DNA of 6,711 bases, from assembly GCA_018901615.1 (NCBI GenBank), contig JAHIEN010000060.1, positions 1 to 6,711 on the forward strand, written 5' to 3'. The translations under genes were made by a program, and so were the position numbers. Positions 1 to 5,871 of the stretch are shown here, piece after piece. The notes under the pieces are model-generated. The model was not told the DNA's origin. It did not search any database and saw nothing but the letters and a program-made list of their open reading frames with translations. Position 1 is the stretch's first letter. Every line of letters starts with the position of its first letter. The DNA comes from Candidatus Omnitrophota bacterium. GTDB lineage: Bacteria > Omnitrophota > Gorgyraeia > Gorgyraeales > Gorgyraeaceae.

Positions 1-1393
1 ATTCTTTCGCAGGCATTGAATCAGCCACTATACCTGCTCCTGCCTGTATAAACGCGTCCTTACCGTTCACGACGATCGTCCTGATGTTTATACATGTATC
101 CATGTTACCGGAAAAGCTAAAATACCCCACTGCTCCCGCGTATGGCCCTCGCCGCGTATTTTCGAGCTCGTCTATTATTTCCATTGCCCGTATCTTTGGA
201 GCGCCCGTAACCGTACCCGCGGGAAATACAGCCCTCAGGACATCATACGCGTCCTTACCCTTAGCCAGACGGCCTTCGCAATCGCTTACAATATGCATGA
301 CATGTGAATATTTTTCCACAAACATAAAATCATTCACGCGCACGCTGCCAGGTCTAGAGACCCGGCCGATATCATTTCTGCCAAGATCGACTAACATCAC
401 ATGTTCTGCCCTTTCTTTTGCGTCAGCCAGCAATTCTTTTTCAAGCCCCCTGTCTTCGTCTTCATTTTTACCCCTGGGCCTGGTGCCGGCAATAGGCCTG
501 ACCTCTACGATATCATTCTCGCAACGCACAAGAAGCTCAGGCGACGAGCCTATCATCTTTATGCCGCCAAAATCCAGGTAATACATATAGGGCGAAGGAT
601 TTAGCGATCTCAACGCGCGATAGACGTCCAGCGGGTCGCAATTCAAAGTGGTATAAAATCTTTGTGAAATGACGACCTGGATAATATCCCCTGCCTTTAT
701 ATATTCCTTTGCCTTCTTTACGGAACCTTCGAATCCCTTTTTCGTAAAATTCGACTTAATGACATGCGGCCCTGTCTTTTTACCCGCGCTTTTACTTTCT
801 TTCAAAGGGCTGTTTAATTTTTCTATGATCCTGTCTATTTTTTTTACTGCCTCGTCATAAACCTGGCCTGTGCCATTATACGCGTTCACCAAAACCTTTA
901 TCCTGTGGGTTGAATGATCAAAGATTATCAGGTTGTCGGCCAGCATAAAAATAGAGTCTGGCATCTTCAGGTCATCCGGGTTATTGTCAGGGATATCTTC
1001 AAAAAATCTGACAGCGTCATAGCCCATATAACCGACCATGCCCCCGAAAAATCGAGGAAGGCCTTTTACAACAGCCGGCTTGAACCTGCTCATGACCCTC
1101 TTGAGCTCATTGAGAGGCATATCTGTCGTGAACTTTCTGGCCTTCCCGGATTCTGTCAATTCCACGGAATTGCCCTTGCTCTTGAAAATAAGCGACGGCT
1201 CTACGCCGATAAAAGAAAACCTGGCAATCTTCTCCTCTCCTTCTACGGATTCCAGGAGATACGAATGATCGTTTTTTACCCTCAGAAACGCGGATACAGG
1301 CGTCAACCGGTCACCAAGTATCTCCCTGTATACAGGAATGACATTCGTCCTTTTAGCCAGTTTTAAAAATTCCTTTTTCGAAGGATAGTACAT
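1..1393 (-). CDS. trpE: Anthranilate synthase component I (TrpE), 3' end cut by window edge
   Basis: Makes anthranilate from chorismate, using ammonia delivered by the TrpG glutaminase subunit; first committed step of tryptophan synthesis, cytoplasmic. 464 residues are visible, and the family is usually about 490-500, so roughly the last 30 are lost at the left edge. The N-terminal domain carries LLES (residues 46-49), the conserved tryptophan feedback-binding element. The chorismate-binding domain follows: GGMVGYMGY (118-125), IGSSPELLVR (281-290), PIAGTRPRG (300-308), LVDLGRND (334-341), FPAGTVTGAPKIRAMEIIDE (390-409) and AGAGIVADS (451-459). Ala at the third position of PIAGT marks TrpE; PabB usually has Lys there (PIKGT). 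ATG at 1393 is the only plausible start, because the frame upstream holds no ATG, GTG or TTG before a TAA. No clear Shine-Dalgarno precedes it, only TAAG, and the upstream 90 bases are repeats. trpG probably follows outside the window (inference). Confidence 0.96.
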   Translation of the reverse strand, partial: MYYPSKKEFLKLAKRTNVIPVYREILGDRLTPVSAFLRVKNDHSYLLESVEGEEKIARFSFIGVEPSLIFKSKGNSVELTESGKARKFTTDMPLNELKRVMSRFKPAVVKGLPRFFGGMVGYMGYDAVRFFEDIPDNNPDDLKMPDSIFMLADNLIIFDHSTHRIKVLVNAYNGTGQVYDEAVKKIDRIIEKLNSPLKESKSAGKKTGPHVIKSNFTKKGFEGSVKKAKEYIKAGDIIQVVISQRFYTTLNCDPLDVYRALRSLNPSPYMYYLDFGGIKMIGSSPELLVRCENDIVEVRPIAGTRPRGKNEDEDRGLEKELLADAKERAEHVMLVDLGRNDIGRVSRPGSVRVNDFMFVEKYSHVMHIVSDCEGRLAKGKDAYDVLRAVFPAGTVTGAPKIRAMEIIDELENTRRGPYAGAVGYFSFSGNMDTCINIRTIVVNGKDAFIQAGAGIVADSMPAKE

Positions 1394-1400
1394 CTTAATG

Positions 1401-1440
1401 TTGTCTGAGGTTGTCTGAGGTTGTCTGAGGTTGCCTGAGG
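1401..1440. repeat. Tandem 10-bp repeat, four copies
   Basis: Four head-to-tail decamers: TTGTCTGAGG at 1401-1410, 1411-1420 and 1421-1430, and TTGCCTGAGG at 1431-1440, with TTG starting a fifth at 1441. The array ends 7 nt before the trpE start codon, where a ribosome-binding site would be expected. On the coding strand it reads (AACCTCAGAC)n. The first three copies are identical, which suggests recent expansion or homogenisation. Confidence 0.95.
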
Positions 1441-1449
1441 TTGTGCATG

Positions 1450-1494
1450 CTACTTTAGCAACTTCAGATACCCTTTAACAACTTCAGACAACAT
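1450..1494 (-). other. Possible 14-codon leader-like ORF before trpE
   Basis: An ATG overlapping the last codons of hisI in another frame opens a 14-residue reading frame, MLSEVVKGYLKLLK, ending in TAG just before the decamer array. It has no tryptophan, so it is not a classical trp attenuation leader peptide. No Shine-Dalgarno was recognised for it. It is built from the same 10-bp-phased repeats as the rest of the junction, so it may simply be an open frame by chance. Listed because of its position between two operon genes. Confidence 0.2.
1453..1488. repeat. 16-bp direct repeat pair at the end of hisI
   Basis: CTTTAGCAACTTCAGA at 1453-1468 and CTTTAACAACTTCAGA at 1473-1488 differ at one base and lie 20 bp apart, twice the period of the neighbouring decamer array. 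Both contain AACTTCAGA, which is nearly the reverse complement of the decamer TCTGAGGTT. The right copy includes the hisI stop codon. The whole junction from 1400 to about 1494 therefore keeps a 10-bp phase. Confidence 0.85.
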
Positions 1495-1810
1495 CGGTTA
1501 ACTTCCTATAAAAACAGCTCCTATTGCCCGTGTGGCACGCTACCCCGTCGCCTGCCTGCCTGACCTTTATAAGTAACGTGTCCATATCACAGTCGTAAAA
1601 TATGCTTTTTACAAACTGAAAATTACCAGATGTCTCGCCTTTTGTCCAGTATGTCTTCCTTGAACGCGACCAGAAACATGTCTTACCCGAGCGTATGGTC
1701 TTTTTTAAGGATGCCTTGTTCATGTAGGCCAGCATTAAAACTTCCCCGGTTTTGTAATCCTGTATTATAGTCGGAATTAAACCATTCTTATCAAACTTTA
1801 AACTCTTCAA
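1484..1810 (-). CDS. hisI: Phosphoribosyl-AMP cyclohydrolase (HisI), monofunctional
   Basis: Hydrolytically opens the adenine ring of phosphoribosyl-AMP to give ProFAR, the substrate of HisA; cytoplasmic, metal-dependent. At 108 residues it matches a stand-alone PRA-CH domain; the fused HisE (PRA pyrophosphohydrolase) half found in many bacteria is absent. Family signatures are VLMLAYMN (24-31), FWSRSR then TKGETSGN (46-63), the metal-binding DCDMD (73-77) and GDGVACHTGNRSCF (87-100), with Cys74, Cys92 and Cys99 as expected zinc ligands. The start is TTG (1810-1808), overlapping the hisF TGA as TTGA. A GAGGTG Shine-Dalgarno five bases upstream supports it, and no better start is in frame. The stop lies inside the repeat arm shared with the trpE leader, so the last codons (DVV) are part of the dyad. 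Confidence 0.95.
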   Translation of the reverse strand: MKSLKFDKNGLIPTIIQDYKTGEVLMLAYMNKASLKKTIRSGKTCFWSRSRKTYWTKGETSGNFQFVKSIFYDCDMDTLLIKVRQAGDGVACHTGNRSCFYRKLTDVV

Positions 1811-2574
1811 ACCCTCACCTCAACGCCTTTCTTCTTTAAGTATTCTTTTGTCTGCCTCACTGTATACTCCCTGAAATGAAAGATAGATGCTGCCAGGGCA
1901 GCGTCTGCCTTGCCTTCTGTTAAAACATCGTAAAGGTGCTCAAGGCTGCCTGCGCCTCCGGAAGCTATTATTGGAATATTCAGGCTCTCTGAAAAAGCAC
2001 GCGTAAGCTCAATATCATAACCATCCCTGGTGCCGTCCATATCCATGCTTGTCAAGAGTATCTCGCCAGCTCCCAGGGCCTCGACCTTTTCCCCCCATTC
2101 AAGCGCGTCAAGCCCTGTCGGAGTCCGGCCGCCATTTATATATACTTCCCATTTTATTTTCGAGTCAGACTGGGTACGCTTCGCGTCTATCGCGACCACT
2201 ATGCATTGACTCCCAAATTTCTCCGCAGACCTTTTCACGAGATCAGGATCTTTTACCGCAGCAGTATTAATAGAGACCTTGTCAGTCCCGGCGTTCAGAA
2301 GATCCCTGATGTCATTAAGATTCCTTATGCCTCCTCCGACTGTAAGCGGCATAAACACTGTTTCGGCTGTCCGCCTGACTACATCCAGCATGGTCTGTCT
2401 GTTTTCAAAGCTCGCTGTAATATCCAGGAATATGATCTCATCCGCCTTTTCTCTATCGTAGACCTGGGCGACTTCAACAGGATCACCGGCGTCCTTGAGA
2501 TTCAAAAACTTTACGCCTTTTACAACCCTGCCATCCTTAACATCCAGACATGGGATAATGCGTTTTGTCAACAT
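1807..2574 (-). CDS. hisF: Imidazole glycerol phosphate synthase cyclase subunit (HisF)
   Basis: Cyclase half of IGP synthase: combines PRFAR with ammonia from HisH to give imidazole glycerol phosphate and AICAR. It is a (beta/alpha)8 barrel of 255 residues, the usual length. The N-terminus MLTKRIIPCLDV places catalytic Asp11 as in the family. VAIDAKR gives Asp130 and LLTSMDMDGT gives the third conserved Asp at 178. Phosphate-binding loops are TVGGGIR (78-84) and IIASGGAG (202-209), and the C-terminus has AALAASIFHFRE (225-236). The frame is open further upstream to 2679, but those 35 codons lie inside hisA and repeat DNA and match nothing in HisF, so ATG at 2574 is chosen. Only a weak GGAAA, three bases upstream, could serve as ribosome-binding site. 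It sits 22 bases after hisA and overlaps hisI by three bases. Confidence 0.97.
   Translation of the reverse strand: MLTKRIIPCLDVKDGRVVKGVKFLNLKDAGDPVEVAQVYDREKADEIIFLDITASFENRQTMLDVVRRTAETVFMPLTVGGGIRNLNDIRDLLNAGTDKVSINTAAVKDPDLVKRSAEKFGSQCIVVAIDAKRTQSDSKIKWEVYINGGRTPTGLDALEWGEKVEALGAGEILLTSMDMDGTRDGYDIELTRAFSESLNIPIIASGGAGSLEHLYDVLTEGKADAALAASIFHFREYTVRQTKEYLKKKGVEVRV
1816..1821 (-). promoter_or_regulatory. Shine-Dalgarno GAGGTG deciding the hisI TTG start
   Basis: The coding strand reads GAGGTG-AGGGT-TTG, a strong Shine-Dalgarno with a five-base spacer, within the last codons of hisF. It supports the TTG start of hisI and translation re-initiation after the hisF stop. Confidence 0.7.
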
Positions 2575-2578
2575 GGGT

Positions 2579-2618
2579 TTCCGCGTAGATTCCGCGTTAC
2601 GTTCCGTGTGTTTCCGCG
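2579..2618. repeat. Degenerate TTCCG-centred repeats at hisA/hisF junction
   Basis: TTCCG recurs at 2579-2583, 2590-2594, 2602-2606 and 2612-2616, 10-12 bases apart. Three of the four are followed by CG and the third by TG. On the coding strand the units read roughly CGCGGAAAC or ACGCGGAATCT. They supply the last six codons of hisA (AETHGT), its stop and nearly all of the 22-base spacer before hisF. The units are degenerate, so this is an older or less homogenised array than the one before trpE. Confidence 0.7.
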
Positions 2619-3331
2619 ATTCTAATCGCCTCTGCCAGGTCAAATTTACCTTCATACAATGCCCTGCCGATAATAACACCTTCGAGGTGTTTACTGTCTA
2701 TATCGCGCAATGCCTTTATGTCATCCAGGCTTGAAATACCGCCCGAGGCTATAACCGATATATCTACGGCGGCAAGGACCTTTTTTAACATTTCCATGTT
2801 CGGCCCTTTTAATGTGCCGTCCATTGCTATGTCAGTCACCTCAATTGTCCTGACGCCCAGCTTTTGCATCTGATTTGCTACTGCATCCGGCTTGAGATCT
2901 GTATCTTCCTGCCATCCCTTTTTAACCACTTTTTTACCCGCAAAATCTATGCTGACTACTATGCCTTCTCCAAACTTTGATATTACGCCTTCTAAATAGT
3001 CAGGATTTTCAAGCGCCCTTGTGCCAAGCACAACACGTTTCGCGCCCTGCCTCAAAAAATATTCTATATCCTTTTCGTCTCTTATGCCGCCGCCTACCTC
3101 GCAAGACATAGAGACTTTTTTTATTATGCGGTCTATGACTGTCCTGTTTTTTATCTCTCCAAGCCTGGCTCCGTCCAGGTCAACGATATGTAAAAGCGTG
3201 GCGCCCTTTTTCTGCCACATAAGCGCAGTCTCAACAGGGTCGTCCGAATAAAAAGTCTCTTTGCTAAAATCACCCTGATGCAGCCTTACTACCCTGCCCC
3301 GGATTATATCTATCGCTGGTATGATTATCAT
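2597..3331 (-). CDS. hisA: ProFAR isomerase (HisA)
   Basis: Catalyses the Amadori rearrangement of ProFAR to PRFAR, linking HisI to the HisHF complex. It is a 244-residue (beta/alpha)8 barrel, normal for the family. It begins MIIIPAIDIIRGRVVRL with catalytic Asp8. It continues with SCEVGGGIRDEKDI (76-89), VVLGTRALENP (100-110), VSIDF with the second catalytic Asp129, TDIAMDGTLKGPN (166-178), VIASGGISS (193-201) and a C-terminal GVIIGRALYEGKFDL (218-232). GWQ (139-141) is the usual substrate-loop Trp motif. The family assignment is HisA rather than PriA, because proBA-his context and a separate trp gene give no reason to expect a dual enzyme. ATG 3331 overlaps the hisH stop as ATGA, implying coupled translation; no distinct Shine-Dalgarno is seen. 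The last six residues come from the junction repeat. Confidence 0.97.
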   Translation of the reverse strand: MIIIPAIDIIRGRVVRLHQGDFSKETFYSDDPVETALMWQKKGATLLHIVDLDGARLGEIKNRTVIDRIIKKVSMSCEVGGGIRDEKDIEYFLRQGAKRVVLGTRALENPDYLEGVISKFGEGIVVSIDFAGKKVVKKGWQEDTDLKPDAVANQMQKLGVRTIEVTDIAMDGTLKGPNMEMLKKVLAAVDISVIASGGISSLDDIKALRDIDSKHLEGVIIGRALYEGKFDLAEAIRIAETHGT

Positions 3332-3987
3332 AATGCCGCAAAATTCTTTATTATCTTCAGCCCCTGCCCCTGACTCTTTTCAGGGTGAAATTGAAAACCA
3401 TAAATATTATCTTTTTGCACCCCTGATGTAAAGGTAAGGCCGTATTCTGTCTCGCACAAGACCACGCCTCTATCTTCTGGCTCAACATAATAGGAGTGCA
3501 CGAAATACATAAAACTGTTGTCCGGAACGTTTTTTAATATTTCGGATTTCGTCCCTCGACCTTGCTCGGGACGACCCTGAGCTTGTCGAAGGGTCGGATT
3601 TCGGATTTCGGATTTTATTTTATTCCATCCCATATGCGGGATCTTTAACCCATCCCTATCGGCAAAGCGCCTTACCCTGCCCTTAAGAATACCCAATCCT
3701 TCTATTGTCCCGCCTTCTTCGCTCTCAGTGAATAAAAGCTGGAGTCCAAGGCATATGCCCAGAAAAGGCATTCCTTTTTTTACGACATCCGCGATGGCGC
3801 CCAGAAGATTTCTCTTTTTCAGCTCATCCATTGCCTTGCTGAACGCGCCGACTCCGGGCAATACCACCTTGTCAGACGTCAGGATATCTTCAAAAGAAGA
3901 CCCTATCCTTACCTCCGGATAGAACAACTCAAAGGCCTTCTGCACGCTCCTCAAGTTTCCCATTCCATAATCTATAATAGTGATCAC
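3328..3987 (-). CDS. hisH: IGP synthase glutaminase subunit (HisH), with 22-residue in-frame insertion
   Basis: Class I glutamine amidotransferase that hydrolyses glutamine and channels ammonia to HisF. The predicted product has 219 residues; HisH is usually near 200. Motifs: IDYGMGNLRSV (5-15), LPGVGAF (43-49), the nucleophile elbow FLGICLGLQLLF with Cys79, IPHMGWN (116-122), FVHSYYVEP (162-170) and GFQFHPEKSQ with His201 and Glu203 completing the triad. Between GWNKI and LKNVPD lies an extra segment: KSEI (125-128) is repeated at 147-150 with RNPTLRQAQGRPEQGRGT between. Removing one 22-residue unit gives 197 residues and a normal HisH. The triad is intact, so the protein is probably functional (inference). 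GTG at 3987 overlaps the hisB stop (GTGA), with AAGGA five bases upstream. Confidence 0.95.
   Translation of the reverse strand: MITIIDYGMGNLRSVQKAFELFYPEVRIGSSFEDILTSDKVVLPGVGAFSKAMDELKKRNLLGAIADVVKKGMPFLGICLGLQLLFTESEEGGTIEGLGILKGRVRRFADRDGLKIPHMGWNKIKSEIRNPTLRQAQGRPEQGRGTKSEILKNVPDNSFMYFVHSYYVEPEDRGVVLCETEYGLTFTSGVQKDNIYGFQFHPEKSQGQGLKIIKNFAAL
3539..3615. repeat. Repeat element inserted in hisH
   Basis: An 11-bp direct repeat, ATTTCGGATTT, occurs at 3539-3549 and 3605-3615, exactly 66 bp apart, which keeps the reading frame. Next to the right copy are three tandem CGGATTT heptamers (3595-3601, 3602-3608, 3609-3615); the left side has one (3543-3549). Between them, 3551-3595 is a double palindrome: GTCCC/GGGAC ends at 3551-3555 and 3568-3572, and GACCCT/AGGGTC ends at 3573-3578 and 3590-3595. 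The two halves are also roughly inverted copies of each other. The core containing CCTTCGACAAGCTCAGG is a motif I recall as a dispersed palindromic repeat in many environmental bacterial genomes (recollection, not checked). Confidence 0.9.
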
Positions 3988-4589
3988 AGTCTTCCTTTTG
4001 TCGACGGCACACCTTTTACTCTCGGGTCAACCTGAGTCGCCTCGTCCAAGGCCTTGGCTATGGCCTTAAAAATAGCTTCTAACAGATGATGCATGTCAGG
4101 CCCCGAAGATAGAATAGAGACATTGACCGTTATTGGAAAATTATTGACCATGGCCTGAAAAAACTGACGGGCATATTCTAAGTTATAGCCTTCGACATCC
4201 CTGGTTTCATACACCCCGCCTGTGAACCAATTAGAATTCATGAATGGCCTGCCGCTTATATCTGTTACAACGCGGACCAAGGCTTCATCCATTGGCACAG
4301 TCTTTTCACCAAAACGCCTGATCCCTTCCTTCTTCCCCAGGGCTTTCTCAAACGCCTGCCCCAGGCAAATGCCGATATCTTCATTGGTGTGGTGGATATC
4401 TACGTCTATATCTCCTTTGGCTTTGATCTTTAAATCAAATAACCCGTGCTTGGCAAAAAGCGTAAGCATGTGGTCCAAAAACGGGATACCTGTTTTGACA
4501 TCAGATCTTCCCTTCCCGTCAACCGTCAGATCTATTAGAATATCTGTCTCTTTAGTCTTTCTGACTATCTTAGTTTTTCGCGTCTTCAT
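3984..4589 (-). CDS. hisB: Imidazoleglycerol-phosphate dehydratase (HisB), monofunctional
   Basis: Dehydrates imidazole glycerol phosphate to imidazole acetol phosphate, the step after HisHF; a manganese-dependent enzyme. From the chosen ATG the product has 201 residues, the usual length without the histidinol-phosphatase domain found in enterobacteria. Motifs are RKTKETDI near the N-terminus, FLDHMLTLFAKHG, the metal-binding HHTNEDIGICLGQA, the second-site MDEALVRVVTDISGRP, FFQAMVNNFPITVNV, DMHHLLEAIFKAIAKAL and the typical C-terminus PSTKGRL. Two starts are possible. ATG 4589 follows a G-rich run and gives the family-like N-terminus. GTG 4595 adds two residues and has AGGA six bases upstream. 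Both lie within the 3' end of proA (20 or 26 base overlap), so translation is probably coupled. Its stop overlaps the hisH GTG. Confidence 0.96.
   Translation of the reverse strand: MKTRKTKIVRKTKETDILIDLTVDGKGRSDVKTGIPFLDHMLTLFAKHGLFDLKIKAKGDIDVDIHHTNEDIGICLGQAFEKALGKKEGIRRFGEKTVPMDEALVRVVTDISGRPFMNSNWFTGGVYETRDVEGYNLEYARQFFQAMVNNFPITVNVSILSSGPDMHHLLEAIFKAIAKALDEATQVDPRVKGVPSTKGRL
3993..3997 (-). promoter_or_regulatory. Shine-Dalgarno AAGGA for the hisH GTG start
   Basis: The coding strand reads AAGGA-AGACT-GTG, a five-base spacer, within the last codons of hisB. It supports the GTG start at 3987, which also gives the conserved HisH N-terminus MITIIDYGMGN. Confidence 0.65.
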
Positions 4590-5853
4590 ATCCACCCCCC
4601 ATCCTGATTTGGCCTGAGCCCAGTATGATATACTTATAAGTGCAGAGTTCTTCGAGCGCCATGGGTCCGCGCGCGTGTATCCTGTCTGTTGAAATACCTA
4701 TCTCAGCTCCCATGCCGAATTGATATCCGTCTGTAAATCTGGTCGAGGCATTGTGATAGACACACGCGGAATCAACCTTTTTCAGAAATTCTTCGGCGAT
4801 CTTTCTATTTTTTGTCACTATCGCGTCCGAGTGATTCGAACCATATTTATTTATAAACTGCATTGCCTCGCCCGCGTCCTTTACTATCTTCACCGCAAGT
4901 ATTAAATCCAGGTACTCCGCGTACCAATCTTCTTCTTTTGCCTTTTTTATGCCTTTTAAAATTTGTCGCGTCTTTTCGCAGCCGCGGAGTTCAACGCCGG
5001 CACCCTGCAGCATAGCCGCTGCCCTGGGCAAAAATTTGCGCGCTATATCTTCATGCACCAGCAGGGTCTCTATGGCATTACAGACACCAGGCCTCTGGAC
5101 CTTGGCATTATAAGCAATGTCCACAGCCTGTTTTATATCAGCGTATTTATCAACATAAAGATGGCACACGCCTTCATAATGTTTTATTACCGGCACTCTC
5201 GAAGTCTTTGCGACATATCTTATCAGGCCTTTCCCGCCCCTCGGGATTATTAAATCCACAAACTCAGGCGCTGCAAGAAGCTCGTCAATTGCTTTTCTGT
5301 CTACAATATCCACCATGCTTACGGCTGAGGCAGGGATCCCGTATCTTGCAAGGTCTTTTGTGATTACTTTATGAATAGCCATGTTTGAATGTATTGCCTC
5401 GCTGCCGCCCCTCAAGATACAGACATTCCCGGATTTAAGGCAAAGTCCGGCGCAATCACTTGTCACATTAGGCCTGGATTCGTATATTATCCCGATGACT
5501 CCTATGGGCACCCTTACTTTTTTAATCAAAAGCTTGTTCGGCCTTCTCCATTCCTTTATCACCTCTCCAACAGGATCTTTTAGGCCAGCCACAGCCTTTA
5601 GTCCGTCAGCCATCTCTTTTATGCGGGCTTCGGTAAGCCTTAATCTGTCTATCATGGCGGCTGGCAGGCCCTTTTTTCTGGCAAGACCAAGGTCCTTTGC
5701 GTTGCGCAAAAGTATATACCTATAACCTTTCATTAAACCCCGCGCCATTGCTATAAGCGCCCTGTTTTTATCCTTTGCGGAAATACTGGCAAGCGCCCTC
5801 GAAGCCGATTTGGCAGTCTTTAACATATCTAAAATTTTATCCCTCAACTGCAT
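4570..5853 (-). CDS. proA: Gamma-glutamyl phosphate reductase (ProA)
   Basis: NADPH-dependent reduction of glutamyl 5-phosphate to glutamate semialdehyde, the second step of proline synthesis; ALDH-fold enzyme working with ProB. The chosen product has 427 residues, close to the usual 415-420. Motifs: RVPIGVIGIIYESRPNVTSD (114-133), LKSGNVCILRGGSEA (139-153), LIIPRGGKGLI (201-211), QRPGVCNAIETLLVHE (253-268) with catalytic Cys258, NASTRFTDGYQFGMGAEIGI (368-387), and STDRIHARGPMALEELCTYKYI (388-409). ATG 5853 is preferred: AGGTG lies four bases upstream and the N-terminus aligns with the family. The frame also opens at ATG 5895, but those 14 codons are a palindromic repeat without a ribosome-binding site. 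After the usual GQIR ending comes a ten-residue tail, MGGGYEDAKN, whose DNA carries the hisB start region. Confidence 0.97.
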   Translation of the reverse strand: MQLRDKILDMLKTAKSASRALASISAKDKNRALIAMARGLMKGYRYILLRNAKDLGLARKKGLPAAMIDRLRLTEARIKEMADGLKAVAGLKDPVGEVIKEWRRPNKLLIKKVRVPIGVIGIIYESRPNVTSDCAGLCLKSGNVCILRGGSEAIHSNMAIHKVITKDLARYGIPASAVSMVDIVDRKAIDELLAAPEFVDLIIPRGGKGLIRYVAKTSRVPVIKHYEGVCHLYVDKYADIKQAVDIAYNAKVQRPGVCNAIETLLVHEDIARKFLPRAAAMLQGAGVELRGCEKTRQILKGIKKAKEEDWYAEYLDLILAVKIVKDAGEAMQFINKYGSNHSDAIVTKNRKIAEEFLKKVDSACVYHNASTRFTDGYQFGMGAEIGISTDRIHARGPMALEELCTYKYIILGSGQIRMGGGYEDAKN

Positions 5854-5857
5854 AACG

Positions 5858-5862
5858 CACCT
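5858..5862 (-). promoter_or_regulatory. Shine-Dalgarno AGGTG deciding the proA start
   Basis: The coding strand reads AGGTG-CGTT-ATG, a four-base spacer before the ATG at 5853. The alternative ATG at 5895 has no comparable purine run, which favours the shorter ProA. Confidence 0.6.
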
Positions 5863-5871
5863 GTTTACCCC

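Larger units (their letters stand above)
1398..1494. repeat. Inverted repeat enclosing hisI-trpE spacer
   Basis: Bases 1398-1414 and 1478-1494 form 17-nt inverted arms with a single mismatch. On the transcript the 5' arm is AUGUUGUCUGAAGUUGU, which contains the hisI stop codon and last codons, and the 3' arm is ACAACCUCAGACAACAU, which ends 4 nt before the trpE AUG. The loop of about 63 nt holds the remaining repeat units, several of which could pair with the 5' arm in other registers. No run of U follows, so an intrinsic terminator is not supported. A role in controlling trpE initiation is inference; the pairing itself is directly visible. Confidence 0.8.

Noticed and set aside
84..581. Plus-strand open frame of 165 codons
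   Set aside because: It lies antisense to trpE, which has strong motifs throughout; the translation shows no recognisable domain. Other plus-strand frames in the window are rejected for the same reason.
1..1393. PabB (aminodeoxychorismate synthase) instead of TrpE
   Set aside because: The PIAGT motif has Ala rather than the Lys typical of PabB, and an LLES tryptophan-binding element is present.
1401..1440. CRISPR array
   Set aside because: The 10-bp units are directly adjacent without spacers, and no cas gene is nearby.
1398..1494. Intrinsic terminator or classical trp attenuator
   Set aside because: No U-run follows the dyad and the short upstream frame has no Trp codons.
2575..2679. N-terminal extension of HisF by 35 residues
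   Set aside because: The open frame lies inside hisA and repeat DNA and resembles no HisF; MLTKRIIPCLDV at 2574 is the canonical N-terminus.
3539..3615. Frameshift or pseudogene in hisH
   Set aside because: The insertion is exactly 22 codons, the frame stays open, and all catalytic residues on both sides are present.
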